Positions 51,619-61,499 are shown, counted from the stretch's first letter. The stretch: 64,000 nt of DNA from Kordia sp050633145 (GCF_050633145.1 NZ_JBOEFY010000002.1:124001-188000); one strand, 5' to 3'. Numbers and translations are program-made. Notes: generated from the letters alone by a model not told the origin.

Positions 51619-52368
51619 ATGATTAATTCAATTATCATCGAAGATGAGCAATCTTCTATGGAATATTTGGTATCTATTTTAAAAAGAAATCACAAAAATG
51701 TAAAAGTTCTCGGTTGGGCTTCTGATGTTGAAAGTGCAGTAACATTGATTAAAAAGAAGGAGCCAGAAATTGTATTTTTAGATATCCAATTAAAAGATGG
51801 CAGTGGCTTCGAAGTGTTAGACAAATTGCAGAATGAAATGACATTTGAAGTCATTTTCACTACTGGCTTTGTAGACTACAAAGAAAAAGCCATGGATTAT
51901 TTTGCTTTTTATTACCTCAACAAACCTATTCAGGAAACGCAACTCCAAAAAGTATTGAATATGTATGAGTTGAAGCGCTCTGCTTTTGACAAACGAAAAT
52001 ACGAAGCGTTTAAACACCAAGTTGAAAGTAAATATGACGCGATTACTATTTTTGAAAGAGGCGAATATACTTCTGTGAAATTTTCAAATATTCTGTATTG
52101 TGAAGCATCTGGAAATTATACCACAATTCACTTGAAACATAACAAGCAACTCTTGATTTCAAAGAATTTGAAACGCATTGAAGATATGGTTGAACACAGC
52201 GATTTTTTCCGAGTACATCGATCCTATTTGATAAACTTAAAACACGTCAATAAGTTTACAGCAGATGGTGTTATCGTAATGTCCAACAATGCAGAAATTG
52301 CAATTTCATCTAGAAGTCGTAAAAAAGTGATCGATTTTTTAAAGTTCTATAATAGTAAAAAGTATTAA
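51619..52368 (+). CDS. LytTR-family response regulator
   Basis: A 249-residue protein. The receiver domain (residues 1-~120) has IIEDEQ at the N-terminus, phosphoacceptor D55 in IVFLDIQLKDG and the conserved Lys in YLNKPIQET. The LytTR DNA-binding domain follows (YTSVKFSNILYCEASGNYTT, DFFRVHRSYLINLKHV). No histidine kinase lies beside it, so it is an orphan here. Its stop overlaps the convergent pafA stop by 4 bp. Confidence 0.92.
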   Translation: MINSIIIEDEQSSMEYLVSILKRNHKNVKVLGWASDVESAVTLIKKKEPEIVFLDIQLKDGSGFEVLDKLQNEMTFEVIFTTGFVDYKEKAMDYFAFYYLNKPIQETQLQKVLNMYELKRSAFDKRKYEAFKHQVESKYDAITIFERGEYTSVKFSNILYCEASGNYTTIHLKHNKQLLISKNLKRIEDMVEHSDFFRVHRSYLINLKHVNKFTADGVIVMSNNAEIAISSRSRKKVIDFLKFYNSKKY

Positions 52369-54041
52369 TTTTTTAGTGCGCTTTCTATTGGGTTTCCTGT
52401 GGATGCATTTGGAAATGAAATTTCCAATAACGCTGAAATAGTTGGTGCTATATCAGTGATCTCTGTGCGCTGTAACGTTTCTCCTTTTTGAATACCATTT
52501 CCATAGAATAGTAACGGAACATGTGTATCATAATTAAAACCTGAACCGTGTGTAGAACCTGTACGAGAATATGGTATTGTAGCAATGTCTAATACAAAAC
52601 ATACATCTCCTGAGCGTTTTTGATTGAATCCGCGTTGTAAAGATGCTGCTATTCCGTGTGTAAACTCACTGTTTAAAAAAGCAGTTCGTGTGTATACTTT
52701 TGAAATTTTATCGTAGCTCAACAATTCCTGTTGCAATGCATTTTCTATCGCTGTAGTAGAAAGTTTTAGACGTTTAATTTCTTCATAGTTTAAAAATACT
52801 TGTCCGCTAGAAATATTCTCGATTAAATTTTCGCTTCCATACATTGTATTTAAAAAGCTTTTTAAATGGTCTTTTAATGGTTTACTATCAAAATATCCTG
52901 CTGGAATTTTCTGGTCTTGCAAAAACGATGGTACATGTACAGCTGCATGATCTGCAGTTAAGAAAATTGTATAGTTTCCTTTTCCAACTTCTGCATCTAG
53001 TGTAGCAAACAAACGCTCAATATCTTGATCTAATCGTAAATATGTATCTTGAATTTCTTTAGAATTCACTCCAAATCTATGTCCAACATAATCTGTACTT
53101 GAATAGCTTACTGCTAAGAAATCGGTGTCATTATCTTGCCCTAAATTTTCTCCTTTAATAGCTGCAATTGCAAAATCTGTAGTCAAGTTGTTTCCATAAG
53201 CAGTTGCTTTCAAAATATCAAATCCACCATTTTCTTCTTGCAAACTTTTTAAATCGTACGGAAAAGTTGCATTTGCTTTCCCTTTAAAAGTTCCTTCATA
53301 CTTACTTAAATCGGTATCACTTTCTACATACGTATTAATGTCATACAAAGTATTCCAAGTAGTCATATACTTTTCAGCTTCATCGGCTGCATTGAATTCT
53401 TTTACCCAAGTAGGCAATTCGTTAGTATAATAAGTACTTGTTATCCAATTTCCTTTATCTTTTCCATAAAACCAATACGCTCCATTTGCCGAATGTCCTG
53501 CTGGCAAAATAGCACCTCTATCTTTTATTGCAATTCCAATTACCTTTCCACGTTGTTGTGTGTCTAAACGCAATTGATCTGTTACAGTAGTTGTTTGCAT
53601 TCTATGCGGAGACATTTTTCCTGCCCATTGCCCTTCTACTCCAACTGAAGATTGACTTGCATCTGAAGCGCAATACACTTCTTTCTTTTCAAACTTATCA
53701 TACCAATCGTTGGCAATAATTCCGTGGTTTTCAGGCGTTGTTCCTGTATATACAGAAGCATGTCCAGGACCAGTATATGTAGGAATATAATTGTAATGAT
53801 TATTTTTACAATTGTATCCATTTTTTAGCATACGCATAAAACCGCCATCACTATATTTACTTTGAAAACGCGTTAAATAATCATAACGCATTTGATCGAC
53901 TACAATACCAACGACCAACTTAGGCTTTGCCGTTTCTGTAGTTTGTATGTTTGTATTCTTTGATGCTTTTACTTTTTGCTTTACAGAAATACACTGAATA
54001 AAAAATAAAGACAGTATACTTAATAAGAGACTTTTTTTCAT
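52365..54041 (-). CDS. pafA: PafA-type alkaline phosphatase
   Basis: A 558-residue exported phosphatase. A lipoprotein-like signal (MKKSLLLSILSLFFIQC) is present, though the lipobox is weak. D49 (IVVDQM), nucleophile T90 (TYTGPGH), N111 (IANDWYD) and the K173-D-R175 pair (AIKDRGAILPAGH) match the D38, T79, N100, K162 and R164 residues recalled for the characterised PafA, all at a constant offset of 11. This enzyme class hydrolyses phosphomonoesters in the periplasm. It is convergent with the LytTR gene. Confidence 0.9.
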   Translation of the reverse strand: MKKSLLLSILSLFFIQCISVKQKVKASKNTNIQTTETAKPKLVVGIVVDQMRYDYLTRFQSKYSDGGFMRMLKNGYNCKNNHYNYIPTYTGPGHASVYTGTTPENHGIIANDWYDKFEKKEVYCASDASQSSVGVEGQWAGKMSPHRMQTTTVTDQLRLDTQQRGKVIGIAIKDRGAILPAGHSANGAYWFYGKDKGNWITSTYYTNELPTWVKEFNAADEAEKYMTTWNTLYDINTYVESDTDLSKYEGTFKGKANATFPYDLKSLQEENGGFDILKATAYGNNLTTDFAIAAIKGENLGQDNDTDFLAVSYSSTDYVGHRFGVNSKEIQDTYLRLDQDIERLFATLDAEVGKGNYTIFLTADHAAVHVPSFLQDQKIPAGYFDSKPLKDHLKSFLNTMYGSENLIENISSGQVFLNYEEIKRLKLSTTAIENALQQELLSYDKISKVYTRTAFLNSEFTHGIAASLQRGFNQKRSGDVCFVLDIATIPYSRTGSTHGSGFNYDTHVPLLFYGNGIQKGETLQRTEITDIAPTISALLEISFPNASTGNPIESALKN

Positions 54042-54179
54042 GATCTATTTTCTCATTTATTTAGGTACGGGAAACTTATATTCTTTCAAAAGTAATTGTT
54101 TTACTGCAAATTCCGTTTTAACTAATCATTAAATCGTTAATTATTTTATTAGCTAACACGAATGATGTATTTTTAGCCC

Positions 54180-54917
54180 ATGATTTACCTAGAAAATATA
54201 GGACGCTATTTTTTGATGTTGAAAAGCGTATTTAGTAAAATGACCAAATGGTCCATGCTAAGAAATCTTATCTTTAAAGAAATCGATGATTTAATCATTG
54301 GTTCTATGGGAATTGTATGTTTCATTTCCTTTTTCGTTGGTGGCGTTGTTGCCATTCAAACGGCTTTAAACATCAATAATCCTCTAATTCCAAAGTATCT
54401 TGTTGGTTTTGCCACAAGACAGTCTGTAATTTTAGAATTTGCACCGACATTCATTTCCATTATTATGGCAGGAAAAGTAGGTTCATTCATTACATCGAGT
54501 ATTGGAACTATGCGAGTTACTGAGCAAATTGACGCATTGGAAGTTATGGGAGTTAATTCTTTGAATTACTTAGTATTTCCTAAGATTGTAGCATTGGCTT
54601 TGTATCCTTTTGTAATTACAATTGCCATGTTTTTAGGAGTTCTTGGAGGTTGGTTAGCTTCTATTTACGGAGGTTTTTCAACAAGTGCCGATTTTATTCA
54701 AGGATTACAGATCGAATTTATTCCATTCCATGTAACCTATGCTTTTATTAAAACGTTTCTGTTTTCTTTTGTGCTTGCCACAATTCCTTCTTTTTACGGA
54801 TACTATATGAAAGGTGGCGCATTGGAAGTTGGAAAAGCTAGTACAACGTCGTTCGTTTGGACGAGTGTTGTTATTATTTTGATAAATTACCTCATTACAC
54901 AATTATTACTGACTTAA
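54180..54917 (+). CDS. mlaE: MlaE-type ABC transporter permease
   Basis: A 245-residue membrane protein of the MlaE family: FFVGGVVAIQTALNI, FAPTFISIIMAGKVGSFITS, IGTMRVTEQIDALEVMGVNS and a C-terminal TSFVWTSVVIILINYLITQ. The stop (54915-54917) overlaps the start of the ATPase gene by one base (TAATG). The Mla system handles lipid transport between the envelope membranes. No MlaD neighbour is in the window. Confidence 0.92.
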   Translation: MIYLENIGRYFLMLKSVFSKMTKWSMLRNLIFKEIDDLIIGSMGIVCFISFFVGGVVAIQTALNINNPLIPKYLVGFATRQSVILEFAPTFISIIMAGKVGSFITSSIGTMRVTEQIDALEVMGVNSLNYLVFPKIVALALYPFVITIAMFLGVLGGWLASIYGGFSTSADFIQGLQIEFIPFHVTYAFIKTFLFSFVLATIPSFYGYYMKGGALEVGKASTTSFVWTSVVIILINYLITQLLLT

Positions 54918-55687
54918 TGATCGAAGTAAAAAACATAAAGAAATCTTTTGATGGTGTTGAAATTTTAAAAGGAATTTCAACCACATTCGACAAAGGAAAA
55001 ACCAACTTAATCATTGGTCAAAGTGGTTCTGGAAAGACTGTTTTTTTAAAGTCTTTGTTAGGTCTTCACATACCCGAAGAAGGTTCTATTTTGTTTGATG
55101 GGAAAGATTATAAAAGTTTATCTACCAAAGAACAGCGAGAACTGCGTACCGAAATGGGCATGGTTTTTCAAGGAAGTGCTTTGTTTGATTCTATGACAGT
55201 TTCTGAAAACGTAATGTTCCCTTTGCGCATGTTTACGAATCAATCAGTAAGTGAAATGCAAGATCGTGTGGATATTGTATTGAAGCGTGTAAAATTGGTA
55301 GATGCACATCATAAATTTCCAGCGGAAACTTCTGGAGGAATGCAAAAACGTGTTGCTATTGCGCGTGCTATTGTAATGAATCCTAAGTATTTATTTTGTG
55401 ATGAACCCAACTCTGGATTAGATCCAAAAACAGCCATTGTTATTGATAATTTGATTCAAGAAATCACCGACGAATATAACATTACAACTGTCATCAACAC
55501 ACACGATATGAACTCTGTAATGGAAATTGGTGAAAAGATTGTCTTCTTAAAAAACGGTATCAAAGCTTGGGAAGGCACCAATAAAGAAATCTTTAAAACG
55601 GATAATGAATCGGTAACCGACTTTGTATATTCTTCTGATTTATTCAAAAAAGTAAGAGAAGTATATTTGAAAGAGTTGAAGGAATAA
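54917..55687 (+). CDS. mlaF: MlaF-type ABC transporter ATPase
   Basis: The ATG at 54917 overlaps the mlaE stop by one base and is preferred to the in-frame ATG at 54857, which would run inside mlaE. The 256-residue ATPase has Walker A GQSGSGKT, Q-loop MVFQGSALFD, signature SGGMQKRVAIARA and Walker B YLFCDEPNSGLDP, all typical of MlaF. It powers the permease encoded upstream. Confidence 0.94.
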   Translation: MIEVKNIKKSFDGVEILKGISTTFDKGKTNLIIGQSGSGKTVFLKSLLGLHIPEEGSILFDGKDYKSLSTKEQRELRTEMGMVFQGSALFDSMTVSENVMFPLRMFTNQSVSEMQDRVDIVLKRVKLVDAHHKFPAETSGGMQKRVAIARAIVMNPKYLFCDEPNSGLDPKTAIVIDNLIQEITDEYNITTVINTHDMNSVMEIGEKIVFLKNGIKAWEGTNKEIFKTDNESVTDFVYSSDLFKKVREVYLKELKE

Positions 55688-55727
55688 TTGCAACAGTTCT
55701 AAAAACTCCTCTTTATTTTTCTATATA

Positions 55728-56747
55728 TTATTCACGAATAAATGTAAATCGCTTGTTATCAAATCCGTATTGAGAAAGATCCATTTCGAGTACCAAGCTA
55801 TCTTTAGATACTTTTGAAACTTGCAGGACTCTATTTAGTTTCTTTAATATGATTGTTTTATCATCCTCATAATACTTCCATCCAACCTTTGGTTTAAAAG
55901 GAGGACGATTTATTATAATTGAATCTTCTTCAATATAAAGTTTATCCAAACCATTCATTGACCCTGGTGATTCTATTTGAGTTGTATGTTGTACGATTTC
56001 TTCTTTCGAAACAAGTTTCCAAGTCCCAAATAATAACCTTGGTTTTTTATGCGCTATTTCTTGTTCTTCAAAAACATATTGTTTATTTCCAAAGATATAA
56101 TCAGTTACGTATACTTTATTTCCTGCTAATGAATCTAATAATACATATAAAACACCCGTTTCTTCATCACTATAAAATTCAGACTCATATACTAAAAAAG
56201 TATAATCATTAATATGTTGAATCTCCCAATTAGTTTTCGTTAATAGTCCTATTTCTTTTGAACGAAAATGCATCTCAGTATCATTTACAAAATCATAGTA
56301 TATTTTTTCTCTCGCTTGAGAAGTAACATATTCTTTTCCTTTAGGATTCCAGTGTACTTTTTTTGAATTTGTAGATAATCTTTTGAATACTGTATGAATG
56401 GGTTGACTATAATTTGATGTCATTACAAGACTGTCTTTTGTCACCTTTACCTCCATTATATTTGAAGCATCGTTTCCATACGTAATTTTACCATCTTTTA
56501 GGGTAAAATTGACAATTGTATCGATCGCTTTATCCTTGTTATTAATTATAATTTTTTTGATACGAACCTTATTATCTTTAAAATTTAAAAAGAATTTAGT
56601 ACCTGAAGGATCTTTATATTCGGAGTTATATTGATAATAGGCTTGTATCCAGGCGCCTTCTATATTTTGATTTAAATTCGTTTTAGATTTGCATGAAACA
56701 CATAGTAAAATAACAAGAACGAGTGATGCGAGTGAAGTTTTGAACAT
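55728..56747 (-). CDS. Hypothetical lipoprotein with two lipocalin-like repeats
   Basis: A 339-residue protein with lipobox LCVSC (MFKTSLASLVLVILLCVSC). It holds two similar beta domains: IEGAWIQAYYQYN (~residue 28 on) and LFGTWKLVSKEE (C-terminal third), each starting with a G-x-W and later having a VTKDSLVM or VSKDSLVLEM strand and an F-x-R. This pattern suggests two lipocalin-like barrels. The function is unknown. It follows the Mla genes on the other strand. Confidence 0.7.
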   Translation of the reverse strand: MFKTSLASLVLVILLCVSCKSKTNLNQNIEGAWIQAYYQYNSEYKDPSGTKFFLNFKDNKVRIKKIIINNKDKAIDTIVNFTLKDGKITYGNDASNIMEVKVTKDSLVMTSNYSQPIHTVFKRLSTNSKKVHWNPKGKEYVTSQAREKIYYDFVNDTEMHFRSKEIGLLTKTNWEIQHINDYTFLVYESEFYSDEETGVLYVLLDSLAGNKVYVTDYIFGNKQYVFEEQEIAHKKPRLLFGTWKLVSKEEIVQHTTQIESPGSMNGLDKLYIEEDSIIINRPPFKPKVGWKYYEDDKTIILKKLNRVLQVSKVSKDSLVLEMDLSQYGFDNKRFTFIRE

Positions 56748-56820
56748 AATGGTAACGTTTACGGTTTCTTATATTATTTGTGGTGCTTAATAGCAAAATG
56801 TTACAACTACTCACTTTTAA

Positions 56821-57432
56821 TTATCTAGCAATAAACTTATCCACTTTTATAATTTCTTCCTTTTTGAGTTCCCAAAATGTTGCTTGAATTTTCTTCTTGT
56901 GATAAGGATCAGTATAGTATTCCAGATCAAAATTCATATCAAAAATTTTCTCCCAACTTTTCTTGATCTTTGTTTGAAATGATGGAGGTAGCTTTTCAAG
57001 GTGACCACTGAGGAAACCGTGAATATTTTTACATTCTTTTTCTTCATCAAAACTGATAGCTTCTTTTTCAGAACCAGCTATATAATCATGATAGCACAAT
57101 GGCCAATGCCATAACACGAAGTCTGACAACAGTATTTCTTTCTCTTCTTTTTCAAATTCAATTCGGTATCCGATTTCTCCTGAAGGTAAGTGTCCAGAAG
57201 CACGCAAATCTGGTCTTTTTCTTTTAGAATCTATCGATTGATACCAAGCCCACACAGGATATTGCTCAAGACTTTCAGGTTTTCCAATACGTTGCTCCAT
57301 TTGCATACGCAACCAATCGTATCCTTTAATAAATTCTGGAAGTATGAACTCTTTTTTTCCTGTATATATACCTTTTGTTTGGAGTTCATTCCACCCACGC
57401 TCGTCTTGAATAGTCCATAATTTAACTTTCAC
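56821..57432 (-). CDS. DUF3841 domain-containing protein
   Basis: A 203-residue cytoplasmic protein. It begins KLWTIQDERGWNELQTKGIY and has YDWLRMQMEQRIG, then YPVWAWYQSIDSKRKRPDLR and SDFVLWHWPLCYHDYI, features I associate with DUF3841. The function of the family is unknown to me. It stands alone on the minus strand, with the DUF389 gene upstream. Confidence 0.75.
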   Translation of the reverse strand: MKVKLWTIQDERGWNELQTKGIYTGKKEFILPEFIKGYDWLRMQMEQRIGKPESLEQYPVWAWYQSIDSKRKRPDLRASGHLPSGEIGYRIEFEKEEKEILLSDFVLWHWPLCYHDYIAGSEKEAISFDEEKECKNIHGFLSGHLEKLPPSFQTKIKKSWEKIFDMNFDLEYYTDPYHKKKIQATFWELKKEEIIKVDKFIAR

Positions 57433-57456
57433 ACGTAAAGAGAATTAATTTAGAAG

Positions 57457-57487
57457 AAAAAAGCGAACCATAATAAGTTCGCTTTTT
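57457..57487 (-). terminator. Intrinsic terminator of the DUF389 / mannose-1-phosphate guanylyltransferase transcript
   Basis: AAAAAAGCGAAC (57457-57468) pairs with GTTCGCTTTTT (57477-57487); on the minus strand a T-run follows the stem. It lies just past the DUF389 stop. Confidence 0.87.
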
Positions 57488-57509
57488 CAATATGATTATT
57501 TTATATGAT

Positions 57510-59000
57510 TTACTCTCGAATGCGTTCTACAATCAAGGTATCTAGCGCAAGTTTTTGACGCAACCATACTTTCAGTTCTGCTTCACGAATGGTTTGAATA
57601 CTATCAGTTAATTCAGGGTTCCATTTTACAGCAGCTACAGGAATGGTATCTACTTGTTGAAAGTCTTGAGAACTTAACATTTTGGCAAATCCGAACTGAC
57701 GTAAATCTCTATATTTAATTTTTGCATCTTTGGATAATGAACTAAAAGCAACATAATTTTCATCTTCTTTAGAAGCTTCAGATTCTAGTCGTTCTTGTAA
57801 ACTTGAAACCTGTAGTTTTAAATCGGATATTTGTTGCTCTAAACCTTTAATCACTAATTCTTTTTGATCTAAATCTTTGTATGCTCTATCTAAGGCATCT
57901 GATATTTTATCTACACTTCTATTTTTATTACCAAAAACTTTTAATTCAAAATCTTTAATACTCTCATAGTTTTTGATATCACTTTTATATTGAGCCTCTA
58001 AAACAGATGAAACTTCCCCGTTGAAATGTAGAAATATGGTTTTATTATCAAGATCTAAATCCTCGTCTCGTTTTTGCAACCAAACTTCTGGGTTACTTTC
58101 TATTTTTTTCACAAATTGCTTATAATCCTTCTTTATATTAGTTTCTTGCAATACATTCCAAAAGGTCCATACAGCAGGAATCATCACTACTAAAGCCACT
58201 ACAGATGCTAAGCGTGAAATACGTTTTCGCTTCGCAGAATTGGCGTATTTCAACATTGGAAAACGCAGAAGCTTTAATACTAAAAAAGTTGCTAATGCAA
58301 TGAAAATTGTATTAATAATGAATAAATACATTGCTCCACTGGCAAATTCCAGTCCTTGTGTTCCTCCTTTGGCAAGTCCAAAACCAACGGTACATAATGG
58401 CGGCATTAAGGCTGTTGCAATTGCCACTCCAAAAATTACCGAAGCAATCGTTCCTTTTTTCGTTCTAGCAATAATCAATGCCAAACCACCAAAGAAAGCG
58501 ATCAACACATCGCGAATATCAGGCTTGGTTCTAGCTAATAATTCAGAAGAATCTTCTTGTAATGGAAAGAATTTAAAGAACAAAAAGGCTGTCAATATAC
58601 TAATCACAACCATGACACCAAAGTTGATCAAGGATTTACGAAGTGTATCAATATCGTTAATTGCAATGGACATTCCCATTCCTAAGATTGGTCCCATTAA
58701 TGGAGAAATTAACATGGCTCCAATTACAACTGCGGTTGAATTTGCATTTAATCCGACAGAAGCTATAAAGATGGAACAAATTAAAATCCACGTGGTAGCA
58801 CCTCTAAATGGAATATCTTTTTTTACATCATCAATTGTTTGATCTTTATCAACATCATCACGAATATCTAAAAGATTGTGCATAAACCTTTTAAATCCTT
58901 CCCACAATCCTTTAGGATCATCTACAACCTGTTTACCATTTGTAGCTTCTTTTGGTTCTTCTTCAGTAAAATTGAATTTATTTTCTCCTCCTGTACTCAT
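57510..59000 (-). CDS. DUF389 membrane protein with a C-terminal coiled coil
   Basis: A 496-residue protein. Residues ~70-280 are the DUF389/TIGR00341 hydrophobic domain (TTWILICSIFIASVGLNANS, AVVIGAMLISPLMGPILGMG and further helices to MPPLCTVGFGLAKGG), all predicted to span the inner membrane. After a last helix (SVVALVVMIPAVWTFW) the C-terminal half is polar and contains a coiled coil (IKGLEQQISDLKLQVSSLQE). The function of DUF389 is unknown. It follows the guanylyltransferase by 5 bp. Confidence 0.85.
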   Translation of the reverse strand: MSTGGENKFNFTEEEPKEATNGKQVVDDPKGLWEGFKRFMHNLLDIRDDVDKDQTIDDVKKDIPFRGATTWILICSIFIASVGLNANSTAVVIGAMLISPLMGPILGMGMSIAINDIDTLRKSLINFGVMVVISILTAFLFFKFFPLQEDSSELLARTKPDIRDVLIAFFGGLALIIARTKKGTIASVIFGVAIATALMPPLCTVGFGLAKGGTQGLEFASGAMYLFIINTIFIALATFLVLKLLRFPMLKYANSAKRKRISRLASVVALVVMIPAVWTFWNVLQETNIKKDYKQFVKKIESNPEVWLQKRDEDLDLDNKTIFLHFNGEVSSVLEAQYKSDIKNYESIKDFELKVFGNKNRSVDKISDALDRAYKDLDQKELVIKGLEQQISDLKLQVSSLQERLESEASKEDENYVAFSSLSKDAKIKYRDLRQFGFAKMLSSQDFQQVDTIPVAAVKWNPELTDSIQTIREAELKVWLRQKLALDTLIVERIRE

Positions 59001-59005
59001 CTGTG

Positions 59006-60082
59006 TTATCCGTAATTTTCGCCAAAGGTATCTTTGACTTTTTGTAAAACTTTCTTAATGTCTTGCTCTTTTGCTTTTGGATAAATCAACAAAACATCTT
59101 CTTTATCAACGACAATATAATCATTTAATCCATCAATTACCACGACTTTTTTGCCAGTCGTTCGAATCATGTTTCCGCTTGCATCTTGTAATATAGGTTT
59201 TGCATTTACAACTGCATTACGGTTTTCCTCTTTATCTAATTTATCATACAAACTTCCCCAAGTTCCTAAATCATTCCAGTCAAACGTAGCTGGCAATACA
59301 TATACTTGTGTTGCGTGCTCCATAATAGCGTAGTCAATTGAGATGTTTTCGGCACTACCGTAATTATCGCGAATAAAATCATCTTCAAAGTCTGTATTGT
59401 ATACCGAAATACCTTGCTCAAATAGTTTGTATAGTATTGGTTGAAATTTTTGAAAAGATGTTACAATTGTTTCCACACTCCAAATAAAGATTCCAGCATT
59501 CCACAAATATTCGCCACTAGCTAAAAACTTTTTCGCTGTTTCGTAATCTGGTTTTTCCGTGAACTTGTGTACTTTTTTAATAGCAGATTCACTTTTTTCA
59601 AAGTTTATATATCCGTATCCTGTATTGGCAAATGTTGGCTGAATTCCCAAGGTCATGAGCACATTTTCTTCTGCACATTTAGTAAAAGAAGCTTGTAAAT
59701 TGTTTATAAAAGCAGTTTCATCTTCAATCCAATGATCGCTTGGTGCGACTACCATTACGGCATTTGGGTTTTCTTTCTGAATTTTGAGTGATGCATATAA
59801 AATACACGGCGCAGTATTACGCATAGCTGGTTCTAAAACCACTTGCTTTTGCGTTGCATCTGGTAATTGTTCTAGAACAAGATCATTGTATTTTTCATTC
59901 GTAAGAATGTAGATATTTTCTTTTGGAATTAACTTCGATAGTCTGTGAAATGTTTTTTGGATCAAGGTTTCTCCCGTTCCTAGCATATCGTGAAACTGCT
60001 TTGGAAAGCTAGAAGTACTTACGGGCCAAAAACGCGATCCTACGCCGCCAGCCATGAGAATTGCATAATAATTCTTGTTCAT
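59006..60082 (-). CDS. Mannose-1-phosphate guanylyltransferase
   Basis: The ATG at 60082 (MNKNYYAILMAGGVGSRFWP) is chosen over earlier in-frame ATGs at 60112, 60097 and 60091, which add only short non-conserved residues. The 358-residue nucleotidyltransferase has MAGGVGSRFWPVSTSSFPKQ, NTAPCILYAS, APSDHWIED, VHKFTEKPDYE and LWNAGIFIWS, the GDP-mannose pyrophosphorylase signature. It makes GDP-mannose for glycan synthesis. It is co-transcribed with the DUF389 gene. Confidence 0.93.
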   Translation of the reverse strand: MNKNYYAILMAGGVGSRFWPVSTSSFPKQFHDMLGTGETLIQKTFHRLSKLIPKENIYILTNEKYNDLVLEQLPDATQKQVVLEPAMRNTAPCILYASLKIQKENPNAVMVVAPSDHWIEDETAFINNLQASFTKCAEENVLMTLGIQPTFANTGYGYINFEKSESAIKKVHKFTEKPDYETAKKFLASGEYLWNAGIFIWSVETIVTSFQKFQPILYKLFEQGISVYNTDFEDDFIRDNYGSAENISIDYAIMEHATQVYVLPATFDWNDLGTWGSLYDKLDKEENRNAVVNAKPILQDASGNMIRTTGKKVVVIDGLNDYIVVDKEDVLLIYPKAKEQDIKKVLQKVKDTFGENYG

Positions 60083-60337
60083 TTTTGTCATTTTCATTGG
60101 TAGGTTTACCATTATACAAGCAATATAATACAGATTGCTGAAAAAAATAACAAAAGAGTAGATTATTAACGGCTTTATAACGTTGATCGGTTATTATAAT
60201 CGGACGTTTGAACTCTTTTTTAAAAGTACAGATATCATTTTTTCTTAAAATAGCGATGAATTGAAAATGTATGTATAATAGAAATGAGAAGAATTCGTTT
60301 TATAGTCATCGATCTTAATTTGCACAAAATCTACTTC

Positions 60338-61495
60338 ATGAAATCAATTAGCCATTGTATTCTTTTATCACTATTCTTTTTTACAGCTTGCCAAAAACAA
60401 AAAAAATCTGATTTAAATCATTTCCCTACTACTCCTGACACCTTACTTGTAAAAATGACAAAGGAAAAAGGAGATGGTTTGTTTCAAATTGGTGCAACAA
60501 CTCCGACGTTTAAAAGTGTTACTAGTGAATTTCCGTATTCAATCATATATCCAAAAAGAATTGAAAATGCAGAACGCTTTTTATTCATGCCAAACTTTAG
60601 AGAAAAAAAGCATTATTATGTTGATATTATTAAAGGAACTCAAGATGGAAACGCCGTTTTTATTGTGGACGAAAACAACAATAACGATTTGACAGACGAC
60701 AGCATCAGACCAATTGAAGCTATGGACTGGAATTCAGATAAAAGCTTGGTAAAGTGCAACTTTAGTGTTTCAGAAGGAATACAAACAATTCAAGATTTTT
60801 CTTGGTTAAAGATTGGTACTTCCAACAATAGCTTACTTGTTGGCAGAAGCGATCACCTCATAGGAACATTCAACATCAATAAAAAAACTTATAAAATAAC
60901 TGCAGCAGATCCTTTTAACTCTAGTTTTTCTTACGATATCAATCCGCAGTTAGCGGTCATTACAGATAAAAATACAATTGCGAACCGTGATATTGTGTCT
61001 CTGGGAGAATTTATTAAGCTTGGTAATACATATTATAAATTTCATAGTATTTCAGACACAGGATCGCAAATTACACTAATTAAAGAAGACAACTTTCAGA
61101 CAAAAATTGGAACACAAGTTGGTATGCTAGCACCTGAATTTACTGCTATTACGACTGAAAAAGATACCATTAAAAGCGTCAATCTAAATAACAGACTGAC
61201 TATTATTGCCAATTCTTGCGGTTGCGGAGGCGACAAAGCATCAACACAAGCGTATTATGACATGCGTGATGCATATACAAACATCAATATTCTTCATGTA
61301 GATTCAAAAATTAAAAAAGCAACTAACGGCTTACATATTGATGTAGACAATGATTTTAATAAGGCTTTTTACAATACGTATAGAAAACAATATTGTTTAC
61401 GTATTTGTTATGTAATTGGCAAAGACAATAGAATACTCGATACGTTTTTAATTACCAATTGGAAAGCATCTTTAACGAATATTGTTAAAGAATAA
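60338..61495 (+). CDS. Lipoprotein with a degenerate thioredoxin-like domain
   Basis: The ATG at 60338 gives a lipoprotein signal (MKSISHCILLSLFFFTAC); an in-frame ATG at 60284 adds 18 residues that do not look like a signal. The N-terminal ~250 residues are a beta-rich region of unknown type. The C-terminal ~130 residues resemble TlpA/AhpC-type thioredoxin folds (GMLAPEFTAITTEKDTIKSV), but where the WCxxC motif should be the sequence reads ANSCGCGGDK. Redox activity is therefore uncertain. Confidence 0.72.
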   Translation: MKSISHCILLSLFFFTACQKQKKSDLNHFPTTPDTLLVKMTKEKGDGLFQIGATTPTFKSVTSEFPYSIIYPKRIENAERFLFMPNFREKKHYYVDIIKGTQDGNAVFIVDENNNNDLTDDSIRPIEAMDWNSDKSLVKCNFSVSEGIQTIQDFSWLKIGTSNNSLLVGRSDHLIGTFNINKKTYKITAADPFNSSFSYDINPQLAVITDKNTIANRDIVSLGEFIKLGNTYYKFHSISDTGSQITLIKEDNFQTKIGTQVGMLAPEFTAITTEKDTIKSVNLNNRLTIIANSCGCGGDKASTQAYYDMRDAYTNINILHVDSKIKKATNGLHIDVDNDFNKAFYNTYRKQYCLRICYVIGKDNRILDTFLITNWKASLTNIVKE

Positions 61496-61499
61496 TAGA

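Noticed and set aside
58240..58842. 200-residue plus-strand reading frame
   Set aside because: It lies wholly antisense to the DUF389 gene, has no signal or family resemblance and no promoter; it is a shadow of the membrane-protein codons.
60200..60230. Imperfect palindrome (CGGTTATTATAATCG) before the thioredoxin-fold lipoprotein
   Set aside because: Arms have a mismatch and no spacer logic, and no second copy was found in the window.
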